A stretch of DNA of 64,000 nt from Aliivibrio sifiae (lineage in GTDB: Bacteria > Pseudomonadota > Gammaproteobacteria > Enterobacterales > Vibrionaceae), in NCBI RefSeq assembly GCF_002954715.1, contig NZ_MSCP01000001.1, positions 497,093-561,092 of the forward strand. The letters run 5' to 3'. Below are positions 39,658 through 49,902 of this stretch, piece after piece. The translations under genes were made by a program, and so were the position numbers. The stretch's first letter is position 1, and every line of letters starts with the position of its first letter. Under the pieces are notes generated by a model, which saw only the letters and a program-made list of their open reading frames with translations, ran no database searches and was not told the DNA's origin.

Positions 39658-40899
39658 GTGTCCAAACGTCGTGTAGTAGTTACAGGCATGGGTATGCTAA
39701 CACCGGTGGGTAACACTGTTGAAGCATCTTGGAAAGCGCTGTTAGCAGGCCAAAGTGGTATCGTTAATATCGAGCACTTTGATACCACTGAGTTTACAAC
39801 TCGTTTTGCAGGTCTAGTAAAAGACTTTAATGCTGAAGAGTACATGTCTAAAAAAGACGCTCGTAAAATGGATTTATTCATTCAATACGGTGTGGCTGCT
39901 GGCATTCAGGCATTAGATGACTCGGGTTTTAACGTTACTGAAGAAAATGCACACCGTATTGGTGCAGCAATTGGTTCTGGTATCGGTGGTCTTGGCTTAA
40001 TTGAAGCAGGCTGCAAAGCATTTAAAGAAAAAGGCCCTCGTAAGATCAGCCCATTTTTCGTGCCTTCAACTATCGTTAATATGATCGCTGGTCATATGTC
40101 GATCATGCGCGGTCTACGTGGTCCTAATATCGCAATTTCAACGGCTTGTACGACTGGTCTTCATAATATTGGTCATGCTGCACGTATGATCGCTTATGGT
40201 GATGCTGATGCAATGCTAGCAGGTGGTGCGGAAAAAGCATCAACAGAGCTAGGTATGGGCGGTTTTGGTGCAGCTAAAGCACTATCAACAAATAACGAGA
40301 ATCCACAAGCAGCCTCACGTCCTTGGGATAAAAACCGTGATGGTTTTGTTCTAGGTGATGGTGCTGGTATGATGGTTCTTGAAGAATATGAACATGCGAA
40401 AGCTCGTGGCGCTAAAATTTACTGTGAGTTAGTAGGTTTTGGGATGAGTGGCGATGCTTATCATATGACTTCACCAACACCAGATGGTTCTGGTGGTGCA
40501 TTAGCGATGGAAGCAGCAATGCGCGACGCAGGTGTAACTGGTGAGCAAATTGGTTATGTGAACGCACACGGCACATCAACACCTGCTGGTGATGTTGCTG
40601 AAATTAAAGGCATTAAACGTGCTCTTGGTGAAGCGGGTACTAAGCAAGTTCTAGTATCATCAACAAAATCAATGACAGGTCACTTACTAGGTGCTGCTGG
40701 TTCTGTTGAAGCTATCATTACGGCACTGTCTTTAATTGATCAAATCGTTCCACCAACGATTAATTTAGATGACCCAGAAGAAGGCCTAGATATCGATCTA
40801 GTTCCTCATACTGCACGTAAAGTTGATATGGAATATGCAATTTGTAATTCATTTGGCTTTGGCGGTACTAACGGCACGTTAATATTTAAGAAAATGTAA
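39658..40899 (+). CDS. fabF: Beta-ketoacyl-ACP synthase II (FabF)
   Basis: A protein of 413 residues starting at GTG 39658 behind CCGGAGAA; the product begins [19 protein letters not shown]. The catalytic Cys164 is in [10 protein letters not shown], and His residues are in [11 protein letters not shown] and [12 protein letters not shown]. It elongates acyl chains, including palmitoleoyl to vaccenoyl at low temperature. It ends in a strong terminator. Confidence 0.98.
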   Translation: MSKRRVVVTGMGMLTPVGNTVEASWKALLAGQSGIVNIEHFDTTEFTTRFAGLVKDFNAEEYMSKKDARKMDLFIQYGVAAGIQALDDSGFNVTEENAHRIGAAIGSGIGGLGLIEAGCKAFKEKGPRKISPFFVPSTIVNMIAGHMSIMRGLRGPNIAISTACTTGLHNIGHAARMIAYGDADAMLAGGAEKASTELGMGGFGAAKALSTNNENPQAASRPWDKNRDGFVLGDGAGMMVLEEYEHAKARGAKIYCELVGFGMSGDAYHMTSPTPDGSGGALAMEAAMRDAGVTGEQIGYVNAHGTSTPAGDVAEIKGIKRALGEAGTKQVLVSSTKSMTGHLLGAAGSVEAIITALSLIDQIVPPTINLDDPEEGLDIDLVPHTARKVDMEYAICNSFGFGGTNGTLIFKKM

Positions 40900-40948
40900 T
40901 AACTTGTTTGTGAGGCTTAATTAGTTTCACTCAGTCAGTTACACTTTG

Positions 40949-40983
40949 AAGGCGGTTTGATAATATATCAAACCGCCTTTTTC
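40949..40983 (+). terminator. Terminator of fabF
   Basis: Stem AAGGCGGTTTGA / TCAAACCGCCTT with a 7-base loop and a T-run. Confidence 0.9.
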
Positions 40984-40998
40984 TTATCTGGAGTTTCT

Positions 40999-41808
40999 AT
41001 GTATTGGGTTAATGGAGTTGAATCCGAAACATTGCCAATTAATGATCGAAGCATTCAATACGGTGATGGCTTTTTTACGACAATGAAAGTAGAAAGCGGT
41101 GAAATCCGCTTGTGGTCTTTTCATTTAGAGCGTTTGGTTATTTCAGCTCAGCGTTTAGGTATCGCTCCCCCTCATTGGGAAGATATTGAAAACCAAGTAC
41201 ATGCTATTGCCAAAATGATCAGTAACGGCGGAATTAAAATCTTAATAAGTCGAGGTGCTGGAGGTAGAGGTTATTCTCCTGAAGGTTGCGATAATACTCA
41301 GGTAGTTATCTCAGATTTTCAATATCCGGCTCATTATAAGCAATGGCAAGAAAAAGGCATAGAATTAGGCGTTTCAACGGTTAGGCTTGGCCTATCATCC
41401 CCTTTATTAGCAGGGATGAAGCATTTAAATCGTTTAGAGCAAGTATTAATTAAACATGATATTTCAAAAACTACGTATCTTGATGCAATTGTTCTTGATC
41501 TTAATAACCACGTTATCGAAACATCAATAGGTAATCTTTTTTGGATTAAGGGTGATAGAATCTTTACGCCAAAATTATCTTTTTCTGGTGTAGAAGGTGT
41601 GATGAAAAAACACATTCAACAACTAGCAAAAGAGTTTCAATTAGAGTTAGAAGAAGTCAGTGTTGCGTTATCTGAGTTGGAAAATGCAGACGAAGTCTTT
41701 ATTACTAATGCTTTATTTGAAATTGTACCTATTAATGCGATTGTTCACCAAAGTTTTGCTCAACATAAATTAACTTACCGATTTCAGGAGAAATTGTACT
41801 CGTGTTAA
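40999..41808 (+). CDS. pabC: Aminodeoxychorismate lyase
   Basis: A protein of 269 residues, the E. coli length. The ATG at 40999 (MYWVNGVESE) follows TGGAG; the open frame extends to 40957 but crosses the fabF terminator. It has the branched-chain aminotransferase-like fold: DRSIQYGDGFFTTM, GMKHLNRLEQV with the PLP Lys, and EVFITNALFEIVPI. It makes p-aminobenzoate for folate. It overlaps mltG by 7 bases. Confidence 0.96.
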   Translation: MYWVNGVESETLPINDRSIQYGDGFFTTMKVESGEIRLWSFHLERLVISAQRLGIAPPHWEDIENQVHAIAKMISNGGIKILISRGAGGRGYSPEGCDNTQVVISDFQYPAHYKQWQEKGIELGVSTVRLGLSSPLLAGMKHLNRLEQVLIKHDISKTTYLDAIVLDLNNHVIETSIGNLFWIKGDRIFTPKLSFSGVEGVMKKHIQQLAKEFQLELEEVSVALSELENADEVFITNALFEIVPINAIVHQSFAQHKLTYRFQEKLYSC

Positions 41809-42812
41809 AGAAATTTTTATTCCTTATTTTATTGATAGCGATAGGAACGGCTGGCTTCGGATTCTGGAGTTACCAACAAGCCAGTCAATTTACAGAGCAA
41901 CAAGTAGTCTTGGATAAAGCTCAATTAATTGAAGTAAAACCAGGCACTAGCTATCGTAAATTGATCCGTCAATTTGAACAAAGTGGTTGGATTACTGATA
42001 CTAAATGGGCTCGTTTTACTCATAAATTGTCACCTGAATTAACAGAAATTAAAGCTGGAACTTACTGGGTCGAGCCAAATCAGTCGCTTGCTTCTGTGTT
42101 AACGCAATTAAAATCAGGTAAAGAGCACCAATTTTCGATTACATTTGTTGAAGGAAGCCGTTTTTCTGAATGGTTGCAACAATTAGAGCAAGCGCCTTAT
42201 CTAGATCATGAATTAAGTGATCTTTCAGAAAAAGAAATCGCAAAGAAGTTGGGGATTGATCGTCCTAAATTAGAAGGTTTGTTCTTAGCAGAAACGTATC
42301 ACTATACGGCAGGAATGAGTGACTTTGATATTCTAGATCGTTCTCATAATGCATTAGTTTCAGTATTAGAGACTGAGTGGGGAACAAAATCAGCTAATTT
42401 ACCTTTGAAATCATCTTATGAAGCATTGATTTTAGCCTCTATTATTGAAAAAGAAACAGCAATAGATTCAGAAAGAGAACGTGTTTCGTCTGTTTTTGTT
42501 AACCGTTTAAAGCGTGGAATGCGTTTACAAACAGATCCAACCGTAATTTACGGAATGGGAGATAAATACGATGGTAATATTCGTAAAAAAGATCTACGTA
42601 CGCCAACAGCTTACAACACGTACACAATAAATGGCCTACCGCCAACACCGATTGCAATGGCGGGCCCTGCATCGATAAAAGCAGCCCTGCACCCAGAAAC
42701 TAGTCGTTATCTTTATTTTGTTGCAGATGGCACTGGCGGTCATAAATTCACAAAATCACTCGTTGAGCATAACAAAGCAGTTAGAGCTTACCTAAGAACA
42801 TTAAGAAATTAA
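41802..42812 (+). CDS. mltG: MltG (YceG) endolytic murein transglycosylase
   Basis: A protein of 336 residues starting at GTG 41802, inside the pabC end, behind CAGGAG. One membrane anchor (2-21) is followed by the YceG domain with the catalytic Glu in [18 protein letters not shown] and [11 protein letters not shown]. It cuts nascent glycan strands near the membrane and is thought to set glycan length. Translation is coupled to pabC and tmk follows 2 bases later. Confidence 0.97.
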   Translation: MLKKFLFLILLIAIGTAGFGFWSYQQASQFTEQQVVLDKAQLIEVKPGTSYRKLIRQFEQSGWITDTKWARFTHKLSPELTEIKAGTYWVEPNQSLASVLTQLKSGKEHQFSITFVEGSRFSEWLQQLEQAPYLDHELSDLSEKEIAKKLGIDRPKLEGLFLAETYHYTAGMSDFDILDRSHNALVSVLETEWGTKSANLPLKSSYEALILASIIEKETAIDSERERVSSVFVNRLKRGMRLQTDPTVIYGMGDKYDGNIRKKDLRTPTAYNTYTINGLPPTPIAMAGPASIKAALHPETSRYLYFVADGTGGHKFTKSLVEHNKAVRAYLRTLRN

Positions 42813-42814
42813 TC

Positions 42815-43447
42815 ATGTCTAAATTTATTGTAATTGAAGGCCTAGAAGGCGCAGGTAAAAGTACAGCGATCAAAAACGTATTGGCGACTCTAGCTAAGCA
42901 TGGCATTGATAACCCGGTTACGACAAGAGAGCCAGGTGGGACACCATTAGCTGAAAAAATGCGTGAGTTGGTTAAACAAGGTCATCCTGATGAGCCATTA
43001 ACTGATATGGCTGAGTTATTATTATTGTATGCAGCACGAGCACAGCTAGTTGGAAATGTAATTAAACCGGCTTTAGCAAGAGGTGAGTGGGTGGTTGGTG
43101 ATCGCCATGATTTATCTTCACAAGCATATCAAGGTGGTGGTCGTGGTTTTGATCGTGATTTAATGGCGACAATGAGAACCACTGTTCTTGGAGATTTTAA
43201 ACCAGACTTAACTATCTATATGGATATTGATCCTAAACTTGGCTTGCAGCGTGCGTCTGCACGTGGCGAGTTGGATAGAATAGAGCAAATGAAACTGGAT
43301 TTTTTTGAACGCAGTCGTGAACGTTATTTAGAATTTGCTAATAGTGATGAAACGATTGTGACTATTGATGCAGGCCAAGACCTAGAGACTGTAACTCAAT
43401 CTATCATTAACGCATTAGAAGCGTGGTTAGTGGTCAATGGCAACTAA
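42815..43447 (+). CDS. tmk: Thymidylate kinase
   Basis: A protein of 210 residues. The P-loop is [21 protein letters not shown] (DR(E)PGG motif), [17 protein letters not shown] and the LID-like [21 protein letters not shown] are present. It makes dTDP from dTMP. It overlaps holB by 11 bases, so both are co-translated. Confidence 0.98.
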   Translation: MSKFIVIEGLEGAGKSTAIKNVLATLAKHGIDNPVTTREPGGTPLAEKMRELVKQGHPDEPLTDMAELLLLYAARAQLVGNVIKPALARGEWVVGDRHDLSSQAYQGGGRGFDRDLMATMRTTVLGDFKPDLTIYMDIDPKLGLQRASARGELDRIEQMKLDFFERSRERYLEFANSDETIVTIDAGQDLETVTQSIINALEAWLVVNGN

Positions 43448-44408
43448 ATTATATCCTTGGCAACAAGATGTTTGGCAGCAATGGCAGCAATTGATAGCGA
43501 CAGATCGATTGCCTCATGCCATCTTATGTGCAATGTCTGATGGTACGGGCAGAGATGTTCTTGTCCAATATTTCTCTGATACTTTATTGTGCTTAACGCA
43601 AGGTACCGAACCTTGTGGTTTTTGTCATAGCTGTGGTTTAGTTGAGTCAGGTAATCACCCTGACTTGCACTGGATAAGACCTGAAGTTGAGGGGAAATCG
43701 ATATCTGTTGATCAAATAAGACAATGTAATTTGTGGGCACTAGAATCATCACAATTTAATGCTAAACGAATGATCATCATTGAGCCCGCAGAAAAAATGA
43801 CAGAATCCGCGGCAAATGCACTCTTAAAAACATTAGAGGCTCCACCTAAAAACTGTCAGTTTGTTTTGTTGGCTAATTCTCCGCATCATTTATTGCCTAC
43901 GATCCGAAGCCGTTGTCAGGTTTGGCAGCAACCAGAGATCAGTAGTGAAGTAATAGAAGCGTGGTTAGGTGAAACTGAAAAATTAAAAGTTAGTAAGCAA
44001 TCCATTACATTAAATGGATATCTACCCTTAGCGGTAAAAAGCTTTTATCAAGATAAGAAGCAGGCTGCTCATCAACAGTTACTGTCTTATTTTGATACTT
44101 GTGTTAATTCTTCTTTTTGTCATACCTCAGAGGTCGTCAAAAGCCTGATCAAATTAGATGATGAAGGCTTATGTTGGTTAAGTTATTTATTGTCTGATAT
44201 TCAAAAGAGACAATTAGGAATTATTACGGACTGGGTACATTGTGATGAAAAAGAAATCATTGAGCGTTTAGCGATTCGTATCCCAGCGAATACTATTTAT
44301 AAACAATATTTGAGTTTGAATGCATTACGACAACAGTTGAATGCTCATTCAGGATTAAATAAAGAATTATTGTTAACTCAGTGGTTGTTTGAGTTCATTG
44401 GAGAATAA
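43437..44408 (+). CDS. holB: DNA polymerase III delta-prime subunit (HolB)
   Basis: A protein of 323 residues. It has the AAA-like clamp-loader fold but a degenerate P-loop (SDGTGRDVL), as expected for delta-prime, which does not bind ATP. The zinc-binding cysteines are in [41 protein letters not shown] is the sensor 1 region. It is part of the clamp-loading complex, in an 11-base overlap with tmk. Confidence 0.97.
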   Translation: MATKLYPWQQDVWQQWQQLIATDRLPHAILCAMSDGTGRDVLVQYFSDTLLCLTQGTEPCGFCHSCGLVESGNHPDLHWIRPEVEGKSISVDQIRQCNLWALESSQFNAKRMIIIEPAEKMTESAANALLKTLEAPPKNCQFVLLANSPHHLLPTIRSRCQVWQQPEISSEVIEAWLGETEKLKVSKQSITLNGYLPLAVKSFYQDKKQAAHQQLLSYFDTCVNSSFCHTSEVVKSLIKLDDEGLCWLSYLLSDIQKRQLGIITDWVHCDEKEIIERLAIRIPANTIYKQYLSLNALRQQLNAHSGLNKELLLTQWLFEFIGE

Positions 44409-44409
44409 T

Positions 44410-45180
44410 GTGTTAGTTGATTCACACTGCCATTTAGATAAATTAAATTACAACGATTTGCATACTGGCGTAGCAGATGTCATTGAAAAAGCAAAACAAC
44501 GTGGGGTAGAACAGTTCCTAACGGTAGGTGTTACTCTTGATGCTTTTCCAAATATGATGGAAATGATTAAGGATCATTCTGAGGTTTATGCTTCTTGTGG
44601 TATTCATCCATTAGACGTTGATTCTGATTTTGATTTATCTATTTTTCGTCAATATGCAGCAAATGATCGTGTTGTTGCGATTGGTGAAACTGGATTAGAT
44701 TATTTTTATCAACCAGAAAGTGCACCGCGTCAGCGTGACTTATTTGAGCAACAGGTTGCTGTGGCTGTTGAGTATAATAAGCCACTTATTATACACACAC
44801 GACAAGCTCGTGAAGATACCTTAGCTATTCTAAAAAATGGTCAAGCAGATAAATGTGGTGGTGTCATTCATTGTTTTACTGAAGATTGGGCATTCGCAGA
44901 AGCGGCGATGGAGCTTGGTTTTTATATTTCGATTTCAGGTATCGTGACCTTTAATAAGGCGACAGAATTAAAAGATGTTGTTCGTCGTTTACCTTTAGAA
45001 CGTCTTTTAGTTGAGACTGATTCACCTTATTTAGCTCCAGTTCCTTTCAGAGGAAAAGAGAACCAGCCCGCTTATGTAAGAGATGTTGCAGAGTATATTG
45101 GGCTATTAAAAGGGAAGTCATTCGAAGAAGTTGCTCAAACAACGACGAATAATTTCAGAAATCTTTTTTTGAACAAATAA
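44410..45180 (+). CDS. ycfH: TatD family metal-dependent hydrolase (YcfH)
   Basis: A protein of 256 residues. The GTG at 44410, one base after the holB stop, gives MLVDSHCHLDKL, the family start; GGAGA is in the holB end. Metal-binding motifs are HCHLD, GETGLDYFY, PLIIHTRQA, GVIHCFTED and VETDSPYLAPVP. TatD proteins are DNases/metalloenzymes. It is the last gene of the pabC-mltG-tmk-holB chain before the ptsG promoter region. Confidence 0.95.
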   Translation: MLVDSHCHLDKLNYNDLHTGVADVIEKAKQRGVEQFLTVGVTLDAFPNMMEMIKDHSEVYASCGIHPLDVDSDFDLSIFRQYAANDRVVAIGETGLDYFYQPESAPRQRDLFEQQVAVAVEYNKPLIIHTRQAREDTLAILKNGQADKCGGVIHCFTEDWAFAEAAMELGFYISISGIVTFNKATELKDVVRRLPLERLLVETDSPYLAPVPFRGKENQPAYVRDVAEYIGLLKGKSFEEVAQTTTNNFRNLFLNK

Positions 45181-45631
45181 TTTTATTTAGATTGAAAAGT
45201 AATCAAAGTGGAGGTTTTTACCTCTCTTTTTTTTGTTTGATTGATTTTAAGCAGTTTTATTCCAGAATTTAAGCAGGCAAACGATTAACTGTGTGGTTTA
45301 TTTGACCTATCTATTTTTGTTGCTAAAAATAACATTTCATTTTTTGATGTTGGTGTTCTTTTTTAAATAAAATCAGGTGGTTGCGGATAACTTGTATTTT
45401 TATTGCTACTTTTACTACGCCGTGCTTTTGTGATCACTGCAGGGTTTTAAAACATTAAATGAAAACATGCTAGAAAGTGTTTTTACATAGGTCTATATTT
45501 AGCGACAGTTTGATTAGAGACACGAATGCTTACAAAATTATGAATTACACATAGGCAAGGGGGATATTGCCGTAATTGATAAGTAAGAACTAACTGTTTC
45601 CAATTGTATTTATAAATATTAGGAGCAAAAC
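45181..45631 (+). other. 451-base region between tatD gene and ptsG
   Basis: A weak terminator-like stem (AGTGGAGGT / ACCTCT then eight T, 45209-45235) closes the tatD operon. The remainder is AT-rich with no ORF. A possible half-palindrome TTGTGATC near 45429 is too partial to call a CRP site. A long ptsG leader with promoter and catabolite control is expected here. Confidence 0.5.
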
Positions 45632-47062
45632 ATGTTTAAAAACCTTTTTGCTAGTCTACAGAAAGTTGGTAAGGCACTTATGTTGCCTGTATCAGTACTT
45701 CCTGTTGCTGGTATTCTTTTAGGGGTTGGTGCAGCCAACTTTAGTTTCCTTCCAGAAGTTGTTTCTCATTTAATGGAACAAGCTGGTGGTTCAGTATTCG
45801 GTCAAATGGCTTTACTATTTGCTGTTGGTACTGCGCTTGGTTTTACAAACAATGACGGTGTTGCTGGTCTAGCTGCTGTTGTTGGTTACGGCATCATGGT
45901 TGCTACGCTTAAAGTAATGGCAACAGTAATGGGTGTTGATGGTATTGAGACTGGTGTTCTTGGTGGTATCCTTGCTGGTGGTCTTGCTGGTTGGGCATTC
46001 AACAAGTTCTACCGTATTCAACTTCCTGAATATCTGGGCTTCTTCGCTGGTAAGCGTGCTGTGCCAATCGTTACTGGTTTCGCATCTATCGCTCTAGGTT
46101 TAATCCTATCTGTTGTTTGGCCTCCTGTTGGCGGTGCTATTGCAGCATTCTCTGATTGGGCTGCACATCAAAACCCTGTAGCTGCATTTGGTATCTATGG
46201 TGTAATTGAACGTTCTCTTATTCCTTTTGGTCTTCACCATATTTGGAACGTACCATTCTTCTATGAAGCTGGTACTTGTACAAACAATGCTGGTGAACAA
46301 GTTCACGGTATCATGACTTGTTTCCTTACTGCTGATGACGCATCTCGTGCTGCAGGTAATGGTTTCGGTCAACTTGCTGGTGGTTACTTATTCAAAATGT
46401 TCGGTCTTCCTGCTGCTGCAATCGCAATTGCACACTCAGCAAAACCTGAAAACCGCGCTAAAGTAATGGGTATCATGGCATCTGCTGCGTTAACTTCATT
46501 CCTTACAGGTATCACAGAACCAATTGAATTCGCATTCCTATTTGTTGCTCCTGTTCTTTATGCTATCCACGCAGTACTTGCTGGTGTTGCATACATGCTA
46601 ACTAATGCATTAGGTATTGTTCATGGTCACACATTCTCGAATGGTTTCATTGACTTTGTAGTCCAATCGCCACGCGCAGAGAACATGCTTCTTCTTGTTG
46701 GCCTTGGTCTTGTTTATGCAGTTGTTTATTACATCGTATTCCGCTTCGTAATCAAAGCAATGAATCTTAAGACTCCAGGTCGTGAAGACGAAGATGAAAA
46801 TGCAGGCCCAGCTGTTACTGGTTCTGAACTTGCTGGTGAGTTAGTTGCTGCATTTGGTGGCAAAGAAAACATTACAAACCTTGATGCTTGTATCACTCGT
46901 CTACGTGTTTCTGTAGCTAATGTTGAAGCGGTTAATCAAGATAAACTGAAACAACTTGGCGCTGCTGGTGTTGTTGTTGCAGGTTCTGGTGTTCAAGCTA
47001 TCTTCGGTACTAAATCGGATAACCTGAAAACAGACATGAATGAGTGGATTGCTCATAACTAA
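45632..47062 (+). CDS. ptsG: Glucose-specific PTS IIBC component
   Basis: A protein of 476 residues, the E. coli size. IIC (1-380) has about ten membrane segments, with [16 protein letters not shown] and [18 protein letters not shown] (395-476) has the phosphorylated Cys420 in [11 protein letters not shown]. It imports and phosphorylates glucose using IIA-Glc. The ATG follows TTAGGAGC. The gene is strongly codon-biased and ends in a stable terminator. Confidence 0.97.
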   Translation: MFKNLFASLQKVGKALMLPVSVLPVAGILLGVGAANFSFLPEVVSHLMEQAGGSVFGQMALLFAVGTALGFTNNDGVAGLAAVVGYGIMVATLKVMATVMGVDGIETGVLGGILAGGLAGWAFNKFYRIQLPEYLGFFAGKRAVPIVTGFASIALGLILSVVWPPVGGAIAAFSDWAAHQNPVAAFGIYGVIERSLIPFGLHHIWNVPFFYEAGTCTNNAGEQVHGIMTCFLTADDASRAAGNGFGQLAGGYLFKMFGLPAAAIAIAHSAKPENRAKVMGIMASAALTSFLTGITEPIEFAFLFVAPVLYAIHAVLAGVAYMLTNALGIVHGHTFSNGFIDFVVQSPRAENMLLLVGLGLVYAVVYYIVFRFVIKAMNLKTPGREDEDENAGPAVTGSELAGELVAAFGGKENITNLDACITRLRVSVANVEAVNQDKLKQLGAAGVVVAGSGVQAIFGTKSDNLKTDMNEWIAHN

Positions 47063-47086
47063 TTATCGATTCTATCGATGAATAAT

Positions 47087-47114
47087 AAAAGGAGACTTTC
47101 GAGTCTCCTTTTTT
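47087..47114 (+). terminator. Terminator of ptsG
   Basis: Stem AAAAGGAGACT / AGTCTCCTTTT with TTCG loop and T-run; a very stable UUCG-type hairpin. Confidence 0.93.
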
Positions 47115-47196
47115 GTTTTTCTAGTTTGAGGAAATAGAAGATAAATAAAGAGGTTATGTCAACGTCATTAATTTTCCTGCTTAATAAATCGACCAG

Positions 47197-47841
47197 CTAA
47201 TTAGTTACATTGATATTATTGTTAGGAAAGGATATTTCCTGATTTGATTCTAGCCAAGTAGGGTATTTCTGCATAATTGAGAGGAACAGCGCCGAATCAA
47301 TGAAAGTCATTAGCCAGTGGTGCACGTGTTGATATCTACTTTGGTTAAACCAACGAATGTCTACAAATGCAAACTGTCGAATAAAAGGAAGGATAGCTAA
47401 GTCAGCAAAACTATATTTGTCGCTAAATAACATATTTGAATTAGTTAAGCGTCGTTCTAGTTGCTCTAAAAATATCTCGCCTTGCTCACGGTAGTAAACT
47501 TCAGAATGTTCAGGATAACGATCTGCGTATTTATATTTATCTAACCACTTTTTAAAACTTTCGTCGTTTTCTTTAATTAACAGATGCATTTCAGGTGTTG
47601 TTGATAAAAGTAGTACAGAGCCCTCTAAGGCCCATTTCATGATATCTAAGCTTTCATCTATCACATGCCCATTTTTTTCTATTAGAACAGGGACAGTGCC
47701 TTTAGGGGATGCCTGTAGCATTGCTTCAGGTTTATGTTTCAATATTATTTCGCGAAGTTGCACGGGTTTATTTGACAGAACAAGGCTAAGCCGTGCTCGC
47801 ATAGCGTAAGGGCATCGACGAAATGAGTAGAGAATGGTCAT
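47197..47841 (-). CDS. Glutathione S-transferase-like protein
   Basis: A protein of 214 residues. The thioredoxin-like N-terminal half has the Cys-containing motif FRRCPYAMRARLSL, then ASPKGTVPVLIEKNGHVIDESLDIM (cis-Pro and glutathione-binding E-S pair). The C-terminal half is alpha-helical with YSFADLAILPFIRQFAFVD. The CPYA pattern resembles glutaredoxin/omega-type GSTs that use Cys. The substrate is unknown. The gene is monocistronic and on the minus strand. Confidence 0.85.
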   Translation of the reverse strand: MTILYSFRRCPYAMRARLSLVLSNKPVQLREIILKHKPEAMLQASPKGTVPVLIEKNGHVIDESLDIMKWALEGSVLLLSTTPEMHLLIKENDESFKKWLDKYKYADRYPEHSEVYYREQGEIFLEQLERRLTNSNMLFSDKYSFADLAILPFIRQFAFVDIRWFNQSRYQHVHHWLMTFIDSALFLSIMQKYPTWLESNQEISFPNNNINVTN

Positions 47842-47866
47842 TTTTACCTTCTAAATTAATTTATAC

Positions 47867-47912
47867 CAATTCTAGTAATAAATAGAGTACTTAATTACAG
47901 TGGTATTAAAAT
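47867..47912. repeat. Short palindrome-ended AT-rich element, possible intergenic repeat
   Basis: TTTATACCA at the left and TGGTATTAAA at the right are near-inverted, enclosing about 25 AT-rich bases; TTAATACCAA recurs near 50552. This resembles the short intergenic palindromic repeats common in vibrios, but I see only one full copy. Confidence 0.3.
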
Positions 47913-47921
47913 GAAACGGCG

Positions 47922-47955
47922 AAAAACAAAAAAGCAGATCTGAAGATCTGCTTTA
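47922..47955 (-). terminator. Terminator of metP-metS
   Basis: On the minus strand: stem AAAGCAGATC / GATCTGCTTT with loop TTCA, followed by a T-rich tail. It lies about 30 bases beyond the metS stop. Confidence 0.85.
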
Positions 47956-47982
47956 AGATTAGCATTTTCTAGAAACTATTTT

Positions 47983-48078
47983 TTAATTACTGTTCATCGC
48001 TTTGCGGATACAGAATGCAGCGCCACCCCAAGTTATCCCTAAACCTAAAACCATCATAATAATTGCACCAGTTGTCAT
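47983..48078 (-). CDS. metS: MetS-type small subunit of NSS methionine/alanine transporter
   Basis: A protein of 31 residues with a single membrane segment, MTTGAIIMMVLGLGITWGG then AAFCIRKAMNSN. It starts one base after the metP stop (which ends at 48080) behind a GGAGG inside the metP end, so it is translationally coupled. In Corynebacterium and many marine bacteria a small MetS peptide is needed for MetP function; the pairing here shows the same. The short size hides it from usual ORF calling. Confidence 0.85.
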   Translation of the reverse strand: MTTGAIIMMVLGLGITWGGAAFCIRKAMNSN

Positions 48079-48079
48079 A

Positions 48080-49546
48080 CTAAGCCTCCTTGCTTGATTT
48101 ATTAATAACAACACCAACTACTAACATTGCAGCAATAAGGCCCCACCCTAGTAGAAGTAAATCAGATTGAGCATATCCGCCGTAGCCATCAGTTAAGGTA
48201 TTAACAATATTTGTCCCTAAGATAACGACTAGGAATGCTGGGCTTACGAAGCGTAAGCAGATTTCAAACCATTTACCGACGGTAAATTCAGATATCTTAT
48301 TTACGTGTGAGCGAATATCTGCAAGTTTCACTAGCCAACCCATGATAAACAGTTCAATTAGGCAACTAGCAAGTAGAGCAATGTTGTTAATGAAGTAGTC
48401 CACTAAATCAAGAAGAAGCAAACCACCATTAGTAGCGAACGCCATTGAAACCACTAAACCAACACTACAAACAACAGACGCTGCTTTTTTACGTGACCAA
48501 TTTAACTTATCAATGAAGGCTGAGGTTACCGCTTCAATGATCGAAATGTGAGAACTTAATCCCGCAACAACCAAAGCAAAGAAGAATAAAGGACCAAGAA
48601 TATAAGGAGCTGGTAGTAGGTTAATTGCCGCAGGAATAGTAACAAAAGCAAGGCCAACACCAGCGCTCACGACTTCAGTTAATGGCTTACTTTGTTCATG
48701 TGCCATGTTACCTAAGATAGAAAAGATAAGGATACCAGCGATAATTGAGAAACCACAGTTAATTAATACCGTCATAAAGGCATTGTTATTTACATCTGAT
48801 TTTTCAGGTAGGTAACTTGAATAAGCTAGCATGATTGCGAAGCCGACACTTAACGTAAAGAATATTTGACCATAAGCAGCAGACCATACTTTTGGATCTG
48901 TGATTTTGCTAAAATCTGGCTGGAATAGGTAGTTAAGACCATCTAATGCACCAGGTAAGAAAATCATTCGACCAATAAGAGCGATAACCATTATAAATAG
49001 TAACGGCATCATTATTTTACTTGCACGTTCAATACCACGCTTCACGCCACCAAAAATAGCTGCAAAAGTAATAGCCCAAGCAATAACCATTGGAATTGCT
49101 ATATGCCATTGAATGCTGCCTAGTTTTGTTGGTGAATTATCTCCCAGTTTTAGATACTCACTGAAGAAATAAGCGTTAGTATCTTGTCCCCAAGTTTGAG
49201 AAAAAGACATACTAAAGTAAGAGATTGCCCAACCAATAACCGCAACGTAATACACTGCGATAACCGCAGCAATAAGTACTTGGAACCAACCAAGCCATTC
49301 GTATTTTTGATTTAGTTTTGCAAATGTTCGTGGCGCAGAGCCTCTAAATTTATGACCCATACCAAATTCCATGATCATAAATGGAATACCAGCAGTTAAC
49401 ATTGCGAAAAGATAAGGGATGAAGAAAGCACCGCCACCATTTTCATACGCCATGTATGGAAAGCGCCATATATTACCTAGACCGATAGCAGATCCTACTG
49501 CTGCAAGAATAAATCCTGCACGAGATCCCCATTGTTCACGCTTCAT
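48080..49546 (-). CDS. metP: Sodium-dependent neurotransmitter-symporter family (MetP-like) transporter
   Basis: A protein of 488 residues with about 11-12 membrane segments. The NSS signature at the N-terminus is WGSRAGFILAAVGSAIGLGN followed by WRFPYMAYENGGGAFF. Members couple sodium uptake to amino acids; the MetP/MetS pairing suggests methionine or alanine. The substrate is inferred from the small subunit next to it. Confidence 0.9.
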   Translation of the reverse strand: MKREQWGSRAGFILAAVGSAIGLGNIWRFPYMAYENGGGAFFIPYLFAMLTAGIPFMIMEFGMGHKFRGSAPRTFAKLNQKYEWLGWFQVLIAAVIAVYYVAVIGWAISYFSMSFSQTWGQDTNAYFFSEYLKLGDNSPTKLGSIQWHIAIPMVIAWAITFAAIFGGVKRGIERASKIMMPLLFIMVIALIGRMIFLPGALDGLNYLFQPDFSKITDPKVWSAAYGQIFFTLSVGFAIMLAYSSYLPEKSDVNNNAFMTVLINCGFSIIAGILIFSILGNMAHEQSKPLTEVVSAGVGLAFVTIPAAINLLPAPYILGPLFFFALVVAGLSSHISIIEAVTSAFIDKLNWSRKKAASVVCSVGLVVSMAFATNGGLLLLDLVDYFINNIALLASCLIELFIMGWLVKLADIRSHVNKISEFTVGKWFEICLRFVSPAFLVVILGTNIVNTLTDGYGGYAQSDLLLLGWGLIAAMLVVGVVINKSSKEA

Positions 49547-49902
49547 AAATCACTCCTTTAAAAAACTTTTCCCTGAGAATTGAAGCTTGTTTAGTATCAT
49601 TCTCTATTTAAATTGAAATTAATTTGCTCAAACTAGAGGTATTAGCTAAGCATTACAGCCAGATTACCTATTTATAATTGTTAAGGCAATATTACATAAA
49701 GGTAGTTAAATGTGGTGTTGCTAGGGTTTTATTCTGATTTATTTTATTTTTCTAGGGAGAGGTATTGAAGACTCTTTCTTATGCGGATAGTGATGTTGTT
49801 AAAATAAGGTTAATTAAATGATTGTATTTTTTATAAATAATTCCAATTGATGAGAAAATAAGCACCTCAATTGGAATTATTAGAAAATAAATGCATATTA
49901 AG
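49547..49902. other. 356-base gap between metP and outer-membrane protein gene
   Basis: This holds the metP promoter region and, at 49836-49881, a perfect 15-bp inverted repeat (AATAATTCCAATTGA / TCAATTGGAATTATT, 16-base spacer) placed just after the stop of the minus-strand barrel gene, so it may be its terminator although the T-run is poor. No ORF is seen. Confidence 0.5.

Noticed and set aside
45420-45450. CRP-like half site TTGTGATC upstream of ptsG
   Set aside because: Only one half matches; the other half site is not recognisable.
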